Shown here: positions 28,743 through 36,770 of the stretch, one piece after another
Layout of the letters: the number at the start of each line of letters is the position of its first letter
Numbering within the stretch: position 1 is the stretch's first letter
IMG/VR virus record: IMGVR_UViG_3300042371_001161
Location: 55,749 to 119,748 of that record
Source of the DNA: a virus
Reading direction: 5' to 3' (one strand)
Length of the DNA stretch: 64,000 nt
Made by a program: the position numbers and the translations under genes
The notes under the pieces: generated by a model
Database searches by the model: none
What the model saw: only the letters and a program-made list of their open reading frames with translations
Told to the model about the DNA's origin: nothing

Positions 28743-29098
28743 ATTGTGTGCTCGGCGCACGAAACGTAACGCCTGCCAGATTCTTCCTCTTTGCGGGCGT
28801 ATCCCTGTTCCCCACATCTTTCACATATAGTAAAAGAACTTTCTTCAATAGCAATAATCAATGAATTCACTTTCATGTAGCTATCCATGTCTGTGAGATT
28901 AAAATAAAACCGCAATCCACCCATCTTTTCTTTGACCTGTGCGATTGTGTAGTTTGGGTCTTGTGCGAATAAAATATCATCGCATTCCCTTATTAGGTTC
29001 GCCCAACCATACCCGCAGTCAATCGTTGCCGGTATCCCGTCAGCAAAACGGTCAAGGATGTTTTGAAAATCAGGGTCTGAGCCTATGTTGGTGTCCAT
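28715..29098 (-). CDS. conserved hypothetical with zinc ribbon
   Basis: 127 residues. The middle carries IAQVKEKMGGLRFYF, typical of a widespread family of small bacterial and phage proteins of unknown function. The C-terminal part has CERCG...CAEH, a likely zinc ribbon. It is the last gene of the minus-strand block that also carries tRNA-Arg, HNH and nrdJ. Its 3' end overlaps that of the convergent small ORF. Confidence 0.65.
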   Translation of the reverse strand: MDTNIGSDPDFQNILDRFADGIPATIDCGYGWANLIRECDDILFAQDPNYTIAQVKEKMGGLRFYFNLTDMDSYMKVNSLIIAIEESSFTICERCGEQGYARKEEESGRRYVSCAEHTIHSHISGLG

Positions 29099-29121
29099 AA
29101 TTAAATCCTATACTCACGTTG

Positions 29122-29194
29122 CGCGCCGGGCAGGATTCGAACCTGCAATCGACAGATTAGAAGTCTGTTGCCTTATCCCTTGGGCCACCGACGC
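29122..29194 (-). tRNA. tRNA-Arg (TCT)
   Basis: A cloverleaf is visible on the minus strand: acceptor GCGTCGG pairs with CCGGCGC (one G-T pair), the anticodon stem is CAGA/TCTG and the loop is CTTCTAA giving TCT. The T-arm loop is TTCGAAT. No CCA is encoded. It abuts the HNH gene, whose stop codon touches its first base. It would read AGA codons, which are frequent in the phage genes here. Confidence 0.9.
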
Positions 29195-29697
29195 TAGGGG
29201 TTTTGCTTGTTTTTTCTAGCATGATACAGATTTCTTTGCCGTTCATTTTGCTTCTCTTTGTTTTTTAGACGGTACTCGCGCTTGCATTCTTTACAAACTC
29301 TGTATTCTTTACCAATTTGTCTGCCTTGCTTCTTTACATAGACAAGAGGTTCAAACTCTTCAAAAGAGTGACCCTTCTTGCAGCCATCTTTCTTCCTATT
29401 AGAAGTTCCTTGTCTGTTTTTGTTAAACATGTCCCTTGAGTTGGCAGAATAGGTGTCGGCCCACAGGTGCTCTGGATTGACACATGCCGGAACATCGCAG
29501 GTATGACAGATTATTAAACCATCAGGGATTTCACCCTTATGGATGATATAAGAATAATGGTGGGCCGAGGTTGTCTTGCGGTTTACCGCGAAAGAACCAT
29601 ACCCGCGAGAGTTTGGCGCTCCAGTCCATAACCAACAGGAATCAGTCTTGTTTACCTTTTGGAAAAAACGTTCTTCGAGGGACATGTTTTTAGGCAT
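29194..29697 (-). CDS. HNH endonuclease (HNH_3 type)
   Basis: 167 residues. The N-terminus (CWLWTG, GYGSF) and the core AHHYSYIIHKGEIPDGLIIC followed by HTCDVPACVNPEHL match HNH_3 endonucleases, with His-Asn-His metal ligands. The C-terminus is Lys/Arg-rich with a CKECKREYR zinc-like element for DNA binding. It is squeezed between nrdJ (4-nt gap) and tRNA-Arg, a location typical of free-standing homing endonucleases, which often sit beside ribonucleotide reductase genes. Confidence 0.85.
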   Translation of the reverse strand: MPKNMSLEERFFQKVNKTDSCWLWTGAPNSRGYGSFAVNRKTTSAHHYSYIIHKGEIPDGLIICHTCDVPACVNPEHLWADTYSANSRDMFNKNRQGTSNRKKDGCKKGHSFEEFEPLVYVKKQGRQIGKEYRVCKECKREYRLKNKEKQNERQRNLYHARKNKQNP

Positions 29698-29701
29698 GTG
29701 A

Positions 29702-31627
29702 CTACTTTACCGGACAAGCTCCAGTTGCGCAATCGTCCATATCAATCTCTCCGTTGAACTTCTCTTGTACTAATGGAATGGAGAAGTCGATTTTAGAGAC
29801 CATCTTTTCGTATAGTTCTTTTGTTATCTCTTCATATGGAGGGAGAACGAAGTTGTGGTCGCTGTGCAAGAGGAATGATACGGACTTCACGCTCTTGTCG
29901 TAGTTCTCAGTCAACCACTCCTGAATGCTTTTTAGCTCTTCTTTGCGGTAATAGACCGTAACGGAAACAGCATTGTCTGCCCACTCGGTTTGAACTTTCT
30001 TTACCCACTCAAGCTGCTGCACTGCTGTCATTTCGCTTGCCAAAGTTGAGCCCTCTGGAGACATGCAGGGGAATTCCACAACATAACGCGTATGGTCTTC
30101 TCGGCCATCAATGCCGATATCCCATACGACCTTGTAGCCACGCTTGCGACATGCGTCAACAAGTGGGTCTGCCGCTCCAAAACGAACGCGCCGGATGTAG
30201 TGAGGGGCAAAAGCCGGGTGAATGCCCGGAGTAACGCCTGGAAGCAGCGAGAGAGTGCCTGAAGGCTGAACCGTGGTCATTCTCACAGACTCAGGGAACC
30301 CCTTTTCCGCGGAATACTCCTTATCAAGGTCGCGTAAGTACTTGTACGCCGTATCGAGCCACGAAACCTGCTGTTCAGTTGCCTGAAGAACTCCAGTAAT
30401 GCTTTGACCAAGGCGTGCATTGGCCCTGACAATAGATGTCGTCTTCTCGTACGGGTACGGGAGTCTGGTGATTTGCTTCTGCGTCATGTAAAGGAGACGC
30501 GAAAGTGACAAGAATTGCGGCAAAGATTCGATATTAGGAAGAAAAATTGTCGCGAGATTGCACGATTCTCCATCTGCAAGTGCAATTTCCGCACATGGAT
30601 TAAAGCCCTCGATTGTTGCGTCTGGGCGTTTTTCGCCAAGGCGACCGTGAGTTCGTGCGAGCTTCCTATTAACTAGACCGTATGGCTCTCCCGAGCCGTC
30701 ATATCCACGCCATAGTTCTGCTGGTATTTCTTCCCAGCCGTCGGCATATAGCGAATTGTTACTATTTGCTCGCCACCCAGGAATGTTTCCTGAACCCCAG
30801 TTCTTTGCTCGGAGGAAGAGAACATCGTCAGGGTCGCCCATTGCGATTTGCGCCGAACGCCTTGATGAACCGGAAACAACAATTCGACCAATGATATTGC
30901 AGATATCCAAAACATCGATTGACCTAAGCTTCTTGCCGACACGGTTATCTAAAACCTTGCAAATATCGCTAATACCATCAATGAGGGCTCCAGGTCCGGA
31001 AGCAGTACCGCCAAACGTCTTGAGAGGTGCACCAAACTCACGAATCAAAATGGTCGAATAGGTAAAGGACTTGCCGGTATCAAAGTACGACTTAAGAACG
31101 CTATGCAAAAGGCGACGCCAGCCAGTACGACTGTCTGGAACAATAATGTCAGCGTCGTTACTACGCTCCTGTGTAATAGTTACTCCACTCTTGATTCTGG
31201 GCAAGTCGTGAATCTTTGAACGCTCTACGGAAAAACCCACGCCACCGCCAAGCATCAGGTAGTCAAACAGCATTTCAAAATCTTCAACTTTTTCGATATT
31301 CGTGAAGTAGCAGTTGTTTAAAGACGCTCCGCCAAAACGTGCAACCATTCCAGTTCCTAGTTGCCACAAAGCACGCCCACTCATTGAGCAGCGCAGGTTA
31401 TACATGTGGTCAAAAAGCTCTTCCGCTTCTTCGCGGGTGTAGGGAACGCCAATTTCTATTGCACCATTGACAACACGCTGAATCGTTTCGGGCCATGTTT
31501 CGATGTTGCCGTTGTCTTTTGTGCGGCTATAGGTACGGAGAAAAACAATTTCTCCCATGCCATTGAAGCCCCATGGAACGGGACGATTGGCGTAAGAAGC
31601 AACGAATTTGTCATCAATGTGGTTCAT
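29702..31627 (-). CDS. nrdJ: class II (B12-dependent) ribonucleoside-triphosphate reductase
   Basis: 641 residues, monomeric RTPR type and somewhat shorter than cellular forms (about 740). NNCYFTN with Cys106 and SCNLATIF with Cys356 are the likely redox pair. NPCAEIALADGESC at 343-356 gives the Asn343, Cys345 (thiyl radical) and Glu347 active site. The C-terminal CATGAC motif is the reducible tail. It makes dNTPs for phage DNA synthesis using adenosylcobalamin and works with a thioredoxin; one is encoded at 49.5 kb. Start ATG has AGGAAA upstream. An HNH gene follows immediately. Confidence 0.93.
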   Translation of the reverse strand: MNHIDDKFVASYANRPVPWGFNGMGEIVFLRTYSRTKDNGNIETWPETIQRVVNGAIEIGVPYTREEAEELFDHMYNLRCSMSGRALWQLGTGMVARFGGASLNNCYFTNIEKVEDFEMLFDYLMLGGGVGFSVERSKIHDLPRIKSGVTITQERSNDADIIVPDSRTGWRRLLHSVLKSYFDTGKSFTYSTILIREFGAPLKTFGGTASGPGALIDGISDICKVLDNRVGKKLRSIDVLDICNIIGRIVVSGSSRRSAQIAMGDPDDVLFLRAKNWGSGNIPGWRANSNNSLYADGWEEIPAELWRGYDGSGEPYGLVNRKLARTHGRLGEKRPDATIEGFNPCAEIALADGESCNLATIFLPNIESLPQFLSLSRLLYMTQKQITRLPYPYEKTTSIVRANARLGQSITGVLQATEQQVSWLDTAYKYLRDLDKEYSAEKGFPESVRMTTVQPSGTLSLLPGVTPGIHPAFAPHYIRRVRFGAADPLVDACRKRGYKVVWDIGIDGREDHTRYVVEFPCMSPEGSTLASEMTAVQQLEWVKKVQTEWADNAVSVTVYYRKEELKSIQEWLTENYDKSVKSVSFLLHSDHNFVLPPYEEITKELYEKMVSKIDFSIPLVQEKFNGEIDMDDCATGACPVK

Positions 31628-31716
31628 GATTTCCTGTCAGGTGGGTGGATTGAATAGTAACTAGGAAACGAGTGTAGCGCACAGATGAATAAAGAAAAAG
31701 TCGAGAGAATATAAAA

Positions 31717-32052
31717 TTAATTTAAAAAGCCAAGTCTCCTGGCTTCGGCGATAGAAATGTTTTTGCCTTTTTTATGGACAACTATTTTTGTAACAATACC
31801 TGGCGCAATTTCTCGCTCTTCGCAATAATCCTCTTGCATACAAAACGCCAAGGAGTCATCGAGAGAAGAGTGCGTGTTGTAGCCCCAAATATCTTCCGGC
31901 AACAAACTTGCAGAATTGCCCTCACAATCGCCAGTCGGGTGACCGCAAACGGGACACGGAAGCCTGTCGGCCCGAAGAATACTAAACCCAGAATGTTTAT
32001 CTTCAAATATGGACATTTCGCCAAATCCTGGGCTATCGTAAAATGCATTCAC
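31717..32052 (-). CDS. small phage protein with CPVCGHPTGDC motif
   Basis: 111 residues. A zinc-finger-like CPVCGHPTGDC lies near residues 33-43. The acidic middle is followed by a C-terminus beginning VVHKKGKNISIAEARRLG, a short helix-turn-like element also typical of small actinophage proteins. It lies 89 bp upstream of nrdJ on the same strand and may share its transcript. Function unknown. Confidence 0.65.
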   Translation of the reverse strand: MNAFYDSPGFGEMSIFEDKHSGFSILRADRLPCPVCGHPTGDCEGNSASLLPEDIWGYNTHSSLDDSLAFCMQEDYCEEREIAPGIVTKIVVHKKGKNISIAEARRLGFLN

Positions 32053-32066
32053 ATTAATAAGTTTAT

Positions 32067-32780
32067 CTAAATAATGCTCTGCATAATAAAACCAAAACTG
32101 GCTATTTTTGCAGCAGCATCGAGAAGGCTCTGGTCGTCGACCGATTCGCTGGGCCCCATTTGAAGAACTCTATTTAACATGTGGGGGTATTTTGTTTGTT
32201 TTGTATGGTGTTCTGCTTTTTCCGGATAAACCAGCACCTCTTTCCAGTGCACCTTGCGCCCTAACGCAATCTTGTATGGGGCGGCAACCATGGATGTAGG
32301 CGTAATATGGCCATTTTCTTCGTCAATTGACGCATGGCTAACCGTCAGGCATTCATATATGGGCAATTTGGGGTCCGAAAACGCCAAAGCTAGGTCCATA
32401 TTCTTGGTTTTATGGGAGTCTAGGGAGCAGTAACCCTCCGAGACCATGGTGATGGCCGTGGCCCACATATCCTTGCGGAGTACCTTGCACACCTCTTTGC
32501 ATCTTTCAAAGCGTACTTCTGGGTCCAATTTCATTGTTTCAGAGTTCATTTGAGATATCGAAATCAGTCCGTCATCCATCCACGCTAGAAAATGGATGGC
32601 CAAATCCTCCCCAACCCCATGTTCCTCGACTGCCGTATCTTTCGCCAGCTGGGCCGATGTCAGGGCAAGAGCCATTTTACTAAAATCATCCATGTATTGG
32701 TCCACGAGGCATTTTAGACAAATATTCTTCATTTCCATGGTAAACAAATAAACCGCTTTTGCAACGGCCGACACACTCAT
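32067..32780 (-). CDS. unknown 237-aa protein
   Basis: Up to 237 residues; a start at an internal ATG (32738, MEMKNICLKC) is equally possible because neither has a ribosome site. Several Cys residues lie in the N-terminal half (ICLKC, RCKEVCKVL). The protein is mostly helical at first, then mixed. No family recognised. Its start is 16 bp from the divergent H1-like gene, so the two promoters must overlap. Confidence 0.55.
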   Translation of the reverse strand: MSVSAVAKAVYLFTMEMKNICLKCLVDQYMDDFSKMALALTSAQLAKDTAVEEHGVGEDLAIHFLAWMDDGLISISQMNSETMKLDPEVRFERCKEVCKVLRKDMWATAITMVSEGYCSLDSHKTKNMDLALAFSDPKLPIYECLTVSHASIDEENGHITPTSMVAAPYKIALGRKVHWKEVLVYPEKAEHHTKQTKYPHMLNRVLQMGPSESVDDQSLLDAAAKIASFGFIMQSII

Positions 32781-32796
32781 GCGCTAAGGTTGCATC

Positions 32797-33117
32797 ATGA
32801 CTGAAAGCATCAAAAAGAACCAAACAAAGACCCCCAAGAAGGCCGCCGTTAAAAAGGCTCCTGCAAAGAAAACCGCCCCCAAGAAGGCCGCCGCCAAGAA
32901 GTCCCCGGTGAAGAAGGCCGCTGCCAAGAAGGCTCCTGTGAAGAAGGCCGCGGAGAAGCAGCCCGAAGTTCAATTCGATATCTTGGATGAGCTTCGCGAT
33001 GAGGTCATTGAATGGGCCGACGATTTTATTGCCGCAAATCCGAATGTAAAAGTAAATGGCAAGGTTGGAATTTTACAGACTTGGTTCCGTAAGTTCTTTA
33101 GTCGTCGCGCTAAATAA
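32797..33117 (+). CDS. histone H1-like Lys/Ala/Pro-rich protein
   Basis: 106 residues. Positions about 10-56 are built from KKAA/KKAP-type repeats, as in the H1 C-terminal tail and bacterial H1-like proteins such as HupS-type tails. The C-terminal 50 residues (FDILDELRDEVIEWADDF and a basic RKFFSRRAK end) form a small helical domain. It probably binds and condenses DNA non-specifically, either in the host nucleoid or in the phage genome. No Shine-Dalgarno is visible. TAAGGT lies 6 nt before the ATG, fitting a leaderless message. Confidence 0.75.
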   Translation: MTESIKKNQTKTPKKAAVKKAPAKKTAPKKAAAKKSPVKKAAAKKAPVKKAAEKQPEVQFDILDELRDEVIEWADDFIAANPNVKVNGKVGILQTWFRKFFSRRAK

Positions 33118-33140
33118 CTGCGCGAGTTGCATCTTTCATA

Positions 33141-33554
33141 ATGACAACAGAAAGACGCAGAGCCCCACGTAAAAAAATAACATCTATCGAGAAGACCGGT
33201 AGGTGGGGTCATCTTGTTTATCATCACAAACTTGAATGTGGTCATATCGACGTACGCAAAAGAGCCGCAACATCTGATGAAATAGCATGCATGTGGTGCC
33301 TTAGGGCGGAAGAACAAGATGTTGAGATTAAAAAAATGTCTGCGCCTTTAGTTCAAAATGTTTTTTATGACGACAATCTAGCTGCAGAAGAAACGCGCAT
33401 TGAAAAAACCAGAGCTGCAATTGCTGCACGTATTGGCGTACCAATGGAGGCAGTGGATATTTCTTCAGAAGATGTTGCTGGTTTGCTTGTGATTCGCAGC
33501 GCAGTCGTGTATCTTTCTGCACGCGACATAGTTCGCATTGCGGGGGGAATTTAG
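33141..33554 (+). CDS. unknown small protein with zinc-like pairs
   Basis: 137 residues. The first half shows a basic start, then HKLECGHIDVRKR and CMWCLRAEE, a Cys/His arrangement fitting a single zinc site. The second half is helical (TRIEKTRAAIAARIGVPMEAVDI). It sits in a run of small plus-strand genes leading to WhiB and the primase. No ribosome site is evident. Confidence 0.6.
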   Translation: MTTERRRAPRKKITSIEKTGRWGHLVYHHKLECGHIDVRKRAATSDEIACMWCLRAEEQDVEIKKMSAPLVQNVFYDDNLAAEETRIEKTRAAIAARIGVPMEAVDISSEDVAGLLVIRSAVVYLSARDIVRIAGGI

Positions 33555-33580
33555 CTCTCGCCCATACAACGGAGGTTCAA

Positions 33581-33904
33581 TTGGAATCAGTCAGTAGGGT
33601 GGACGTAATGCCGCGAGGCGGAAAATGCACGGGACATAATCCAAATATATGGTTCCCTATGGCTGACAAATCTCAGCCTGGTCAGTTTTCTGAAAATTAC
33701 AGACAGGCCAGAGCAGATACTCAAATTGCTAAACAAATATGCGGAACGTGCGAAATTAAAATTGAATGCCTCTCGTATGCTCTCTATCATGAGATGTTTG
33801 GTATTTGGGGAGGGACATCCGAGCGCGAGCGTCATAGAATGCGGAGACAAATGAACATCGTCCCCGTACCTAAGATACCATTCAACATACTCCTACCTCA
33901 TTAG
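33581..33904 (+). CDS. WhiB-family Fe-S transcription regulator
   Basis: 107 residues from TTG 33581, chosen because GGAGG lies 5 nt upstream. Cys16, Cys54, Cys57 and Cys63 match the four cluster ligands (C...CxxCxxxxxC), followed by GIWGG at 74-78, the turn that contacts the sigma factor. The basic ERERHRMRRQM segment after it is the DNA-contacting part. WhiB proteins are essentially limited to Actinobacteria and their phages. They bind the main sigma factor, so this one may redirect host transcription. Confidence 0.92.
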   Translation: MESVSRVDVMPRGGKCTGHNPNIWFPMADKSQPGQFSENYRQARADTQIAKQICGTCEIKIECLSYALYHEMFGIWGGTSERERHRMRRQMNIVPVPKIPFNILLPH

Positions 33905-33922
33905 AAAAAGAGCGATTAGCCA

Positions 33923-35767
33923 ATGCCTACTATTCCATCGCCAGAAACAGAAAACTTTCTAGGACTCTTGGATGGCGTGCGTAAGGCTGGCTCTGGCTGG
34001 ATTGCGCGCTGTCCGTGTAGAAATGATGATTCAAATCCATCCCTATCCGTGGGACAAGGGGCGGACGGTCGTGTCCTTGTCACCTGTCATCGTGGCATGT
34101 CATGCAACGTTGACGACATATGCCAGTCTGTTGGCATTAGTGTTTCTGACTTGATGCCGAAAAAAGACGAATATGACAGGCCTTTTAAACAGGAGACGCG
34201 ACAACTTCCAGCCGCAAAGAATAGAGAAACAAAAGATTTGAGTGAAAAAATTTCCCGACCACCCAAGAAACTCACCTTGACCAATACCTATGACTACACG
34301 GACGAGAATGGTCTACTTCTTTTTCAAAAACTCCGCTACATAGATGAAGACGGAAAGAAATCTTTCAGTCAGCGCAAGCCCGACGGCAAGAGTGGATGGG
34401 AATACAGCTTAGGTGATGTCCCGAAAGTCCTATACAACCTCCCTGGAGTTATCTCAGCGCGAGCATTTGATGCAACCATATGGGTGGTCGAGGGGGAGAA
34501 GGATGCAGACACACTAATTGAGGCAGGTTTCGTTGCAACGACGATGCCAGGTGGGGCTGGTAAATGGCTCGAGATACACACCGAACCCTTGAGTGGGAGC
34601 GTTGTTGAAATAGTCGCAGACAATGACGAAGTTGGTATCAAGCATGCGCTTAATGTTTGTGAGAAATTAATTGACGCTGGTTGTGACGCTCAGGTTTGGA
34701 TATGTCCATCCCACAAGGACATAACCGACCACCTTTCTGCTGGAATGTCAATTGATGATTTGGTCGCCTACGAAGCGCCTCCCGTGCTCAATGATTATTC
34801 AGTTTCAGAAAATGGGTTTACGGAAGTTGAACTAACGGGAATAAAAATTAATGAGGATTTGTCGCCAGAGGACCTTGCCCTACAGAAGCTAAAGGAATTA
34901 ATAGAAAGGGACGACCTCAATGTTAAGCAAAAAATTGCTAAAAGCAATCTCATATTGGCCACAGCCACCGTCTCCTTTTCGCTTGATACTGGCCGCCTAG
35001 TTCACTGGAATGATTTCCTTAAAGAGACTGATGGAGACACCTACGATTGGGTCATACCAGGACTTCTTGAGAGAAGCGAGCGTGTCATAGTCGTGGCCGC
35101 TGAGGGTGTTGGTAAGACAATGCTCGCCCGACAAGTGGCGCTCCTCTGCGCTGCAGGAATCCACCCGTTCTCTTTTCAGCCCATGCCAGCCATAAAGACG
35201 CTCACCCTCGACCTAGAAAACCCAGACAGAATTATTAGACGTACTGGTCACTCAATTGCTATGCAGGCAATGGCTTCTGGCCGAGTGACTAGACTAAATG
35301 CAGAACTATTGACCAGGCCGTCCGGAATGGACCTGCTCAAGGCAAGCGATAGGGCATCACTTGAAGAGGCCCTAGACAGGGTGCGTCCTGACTTACTAGT
35401 CATTGGCCCGCTATATAAGGCTTTCCTTGACCCAGGCGGGCGGACCTCTGAATCAATCGCCCTAGAAGTAGCAAAATATCTAGACACCATTAGGACTGTT
35501 TATAAATGTGCGCTATGGATTGAGCACCACGCCCCACTTGGCACAAGCATGACCAGCAGGGACCTGCGGCCATTTGGTTCTGCCGTGTGGTCGAGGTGGC
35601 CGGAATTTGGCATATCCCTTCAGCCAGACCCAACAGCTCTCGGCGCATATGTTTACGATGTCCGTCATTTCCGTGGTGCACGTGACGAGCGCCAATGGCC
35701 GACTAAAATAAAGAGAGGCGTCAAATTCCCGTTTGAGGTCATTGACTGGTCTAAGGCTGTAACGTGA
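33923..35767 (+). CDS. DNA primase-helicase (Toprim + RecA-like ATPase)
   Basis: 614 residues. The N-terminal zinc element uses Cys30, Cys32, Cys55 and Cys61 (CHC2-like). The Toprim domain covers about 180-270, with Glu190 in VVEGEKDAD and the acidic pair in VADND at 231-235. A RecA-like ATPase follows, with Walker A AEGVGKT near 393-399 and a likely Walker B at LLVIGPLYK. It matches phage RepA/gp4-like primase-helicases that prime and unwind at the fork. Its stop overlaps the next start (GTGA). Confidence 0.88.
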   Translation: MPTIPSPETENFLGLLDGVRKAGSGWIARCPCRNDDSNPSLSVGQGADGRVLVTCHRGMSCNVDDICQSVGISVSDLMPKKDEYDRPFKQETRQLPAAKNRETKDLSEKISRPPKKLTLTNTYDYTDENGLLLFQKLRYIDEDGKKSFSQRKPDGKSGWEYSLGDVPKVLYNLPGVISARAFDATIWVVEGEKDADTLIEAGFVATTMPGGAGKWLEIHTEPLSGSVVEIVADNDEVGIKHALNVCEKLIDAGCDAQVWICPSHKDITDHLSAGMSIDDLVAYEAPPVLNDYSVSENGFTEVELTGIKINEDLSPEDLALQKLKELIERDDLNVKQKIAKSNLILATATVSFSLDTGRLVHWNDFLKETDGDTYDWVIPGLLERSERVIVVAAEGVGKTMLARQVALLCAAGIHPFSFQPMPAIKTLTLDLENPDRIIRRTGHSIAMQAMASGRVTRLNAELLTRPSGMDLLKASDRASLEEALDRVRPDLLVIGPLYKAFLDPGGRTSESIALEVAKYLDTIRTVYKCALWIEHHAPLGTSMTSRDLRPFGSAVWSRWPEFGISLQPDPTALGAYVYDVRHFRGARDERQWPTKIKRGVKFPFEVIDWSKAVT

Positions 35768-36432
35768 GCGACGAAAAATCAAAACCAATTACTACTAAAG
35801 AGTTCCTCCACGAGCGCGATATGCGCATCTTCAAGATGAGGCAAGCCGGAACTTCTGTTAATGAGATAGCCCGACGATTCGGCATATCTACTCAGTCGGT
35901 AGCACGCTCAGTTCAGCGTCAATTAGAAAAAATGAACAAGGAGGCCATTCTTGCGTATCCAGAAATTCTGAGAATGGAGCTCGAACGGCTAGATAATCTC
36001 CAGCAAGCAATTTGGCCAATGACACAACATAGACGTGTCTCAATGGACGACGGAACAGAAGTGCAGGTCGAGCCAGACCTCAAGGCAATTCAACAGGTCC
36101 TATCAATCATGGACCGAAGAACAAAACTACTCGGCATGGAGCAGACAAATGTTAATGTAAATGTTGACGCAAATATCAACTCTACAATTAGGGCAACCAT
36201 TGCCGGACAGCCTGGTGTAATCATGCCTGCTTCCGGCTTTGACGCTGAATCAGAAGCCAGAAAACTACTAGAACTCATGGGTATAGCAGGCGTTCTACCT
36301 GCGGAAACAGTTTCATCTATTCTTGCAAAAAATCAAAAACCTGACGACGGCATTATCGATGCTGAAGTAGTATCGGATTTAGAAGACAGGCCGATTTACA
36401 GGGATTTTGACAACAATGACCCAGGACAGTAA
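35764..36432 (+). CDS. helix-turn-helix DNA-binding protein (possible small terminase)
   Basis: 222 residues, start GTG overlapping the primase stop. A helix-turn-helix is clear at about 31-53 (VNEIARRFGISTQSVARSVQ), followed by a long helix. The order HTH, then helical oligomerisation region, then acidic C-terminus fits small terminase subunits. No large terminase is adjacent, so a replication or regulatory DNA-binding role is equally possible. Confidence 0.6.
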   Translation: MSDEKSKPITTKEFLHERDMRIFKMRQAGTSVNEIARRFGISTQSVARSVQRQLEKMNKEAILAYPEILRMELERLDNLQQAIWPMTQHRRVSMDDGTEVQVEPDLKAIQQVLSIMDRRTKLLGMEQTNVNVNVDANINSTIRATIAGQPGVIMPASGFDAESEARKLLELMGIAGVLPAETVSSILAKNQKPDDGIIDAEVVSDLEDRPIYRDFDNNDPGQ

Positions 36433-36742
36433 CCCAGAAGAAGACAATATTCGTGCGGCAATGGACAAAGTGGCAGAAACAATAACGCCAACGGTCTCCC
36501 CGTTAATCAATGCTGCTGATGGCCCTGCGGATAAGCAGGTTTTAATCAGAACCAACGATTATGAACGAAATAGATGGAAAGAGGCCGCAACGCTCGAACA
36601 GGTAACTCTTTCTGCGTGGATACGGAATACCCTCAATTCAGAGGCCAAGCGTCTTCTGGAGTGTGAACACCCGCTGAACATGATGCGCTTCTACCCGTGG
36701 GCAAAAATATGCACCAAATGCGGCGCTCGCCTCAAATCCTAG
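36416..36742 (+). CDS. ribbon-helix-helix-like protein with C-terminal Cys motif
   Basis: 108 residues from ATG 36416; an in-frame TTG lies 9 nt upstream. Residues about 40-80 (VLIRTNDYERNRWKEAATLE to SAWIRNTLNSEAKR) fit a ribbon-helix-helix or DUF1778-type DNA-binding fold. A CEHP...CTKCG zinc-like element ends the protein. It overlaps the upstream HTH gene and is followed by the P3 promoter. Confidence 0.6.
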   Translation: MTQDSNPEEDNIRAAMDKVAETITPTVSPLINAADGPADKQVLIRTNDYERNRWKEAATLEQVTLSAWIRNTLNSEAKRLLECEHPLNMMRFYPWAKICTKCGARLKS

Positions 36743-36753
36743 GTTATTTACAA

Positions 36754-36762
36754 TGGTATTAT
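36754..36762 (+). promoter_or_regulatory. extended -10 promoter for P3 (leaderless or very short leader)
   Basis: TGG directly precedes TATTAT (36757-36762), an extended -10 with 8 nt to the P3 ATG at 36771. No Shine-Dalgarno is present between. No -35 is recognisable. Confidence 0.5.
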
Positions 36763-36770
36763 TTAATTAA

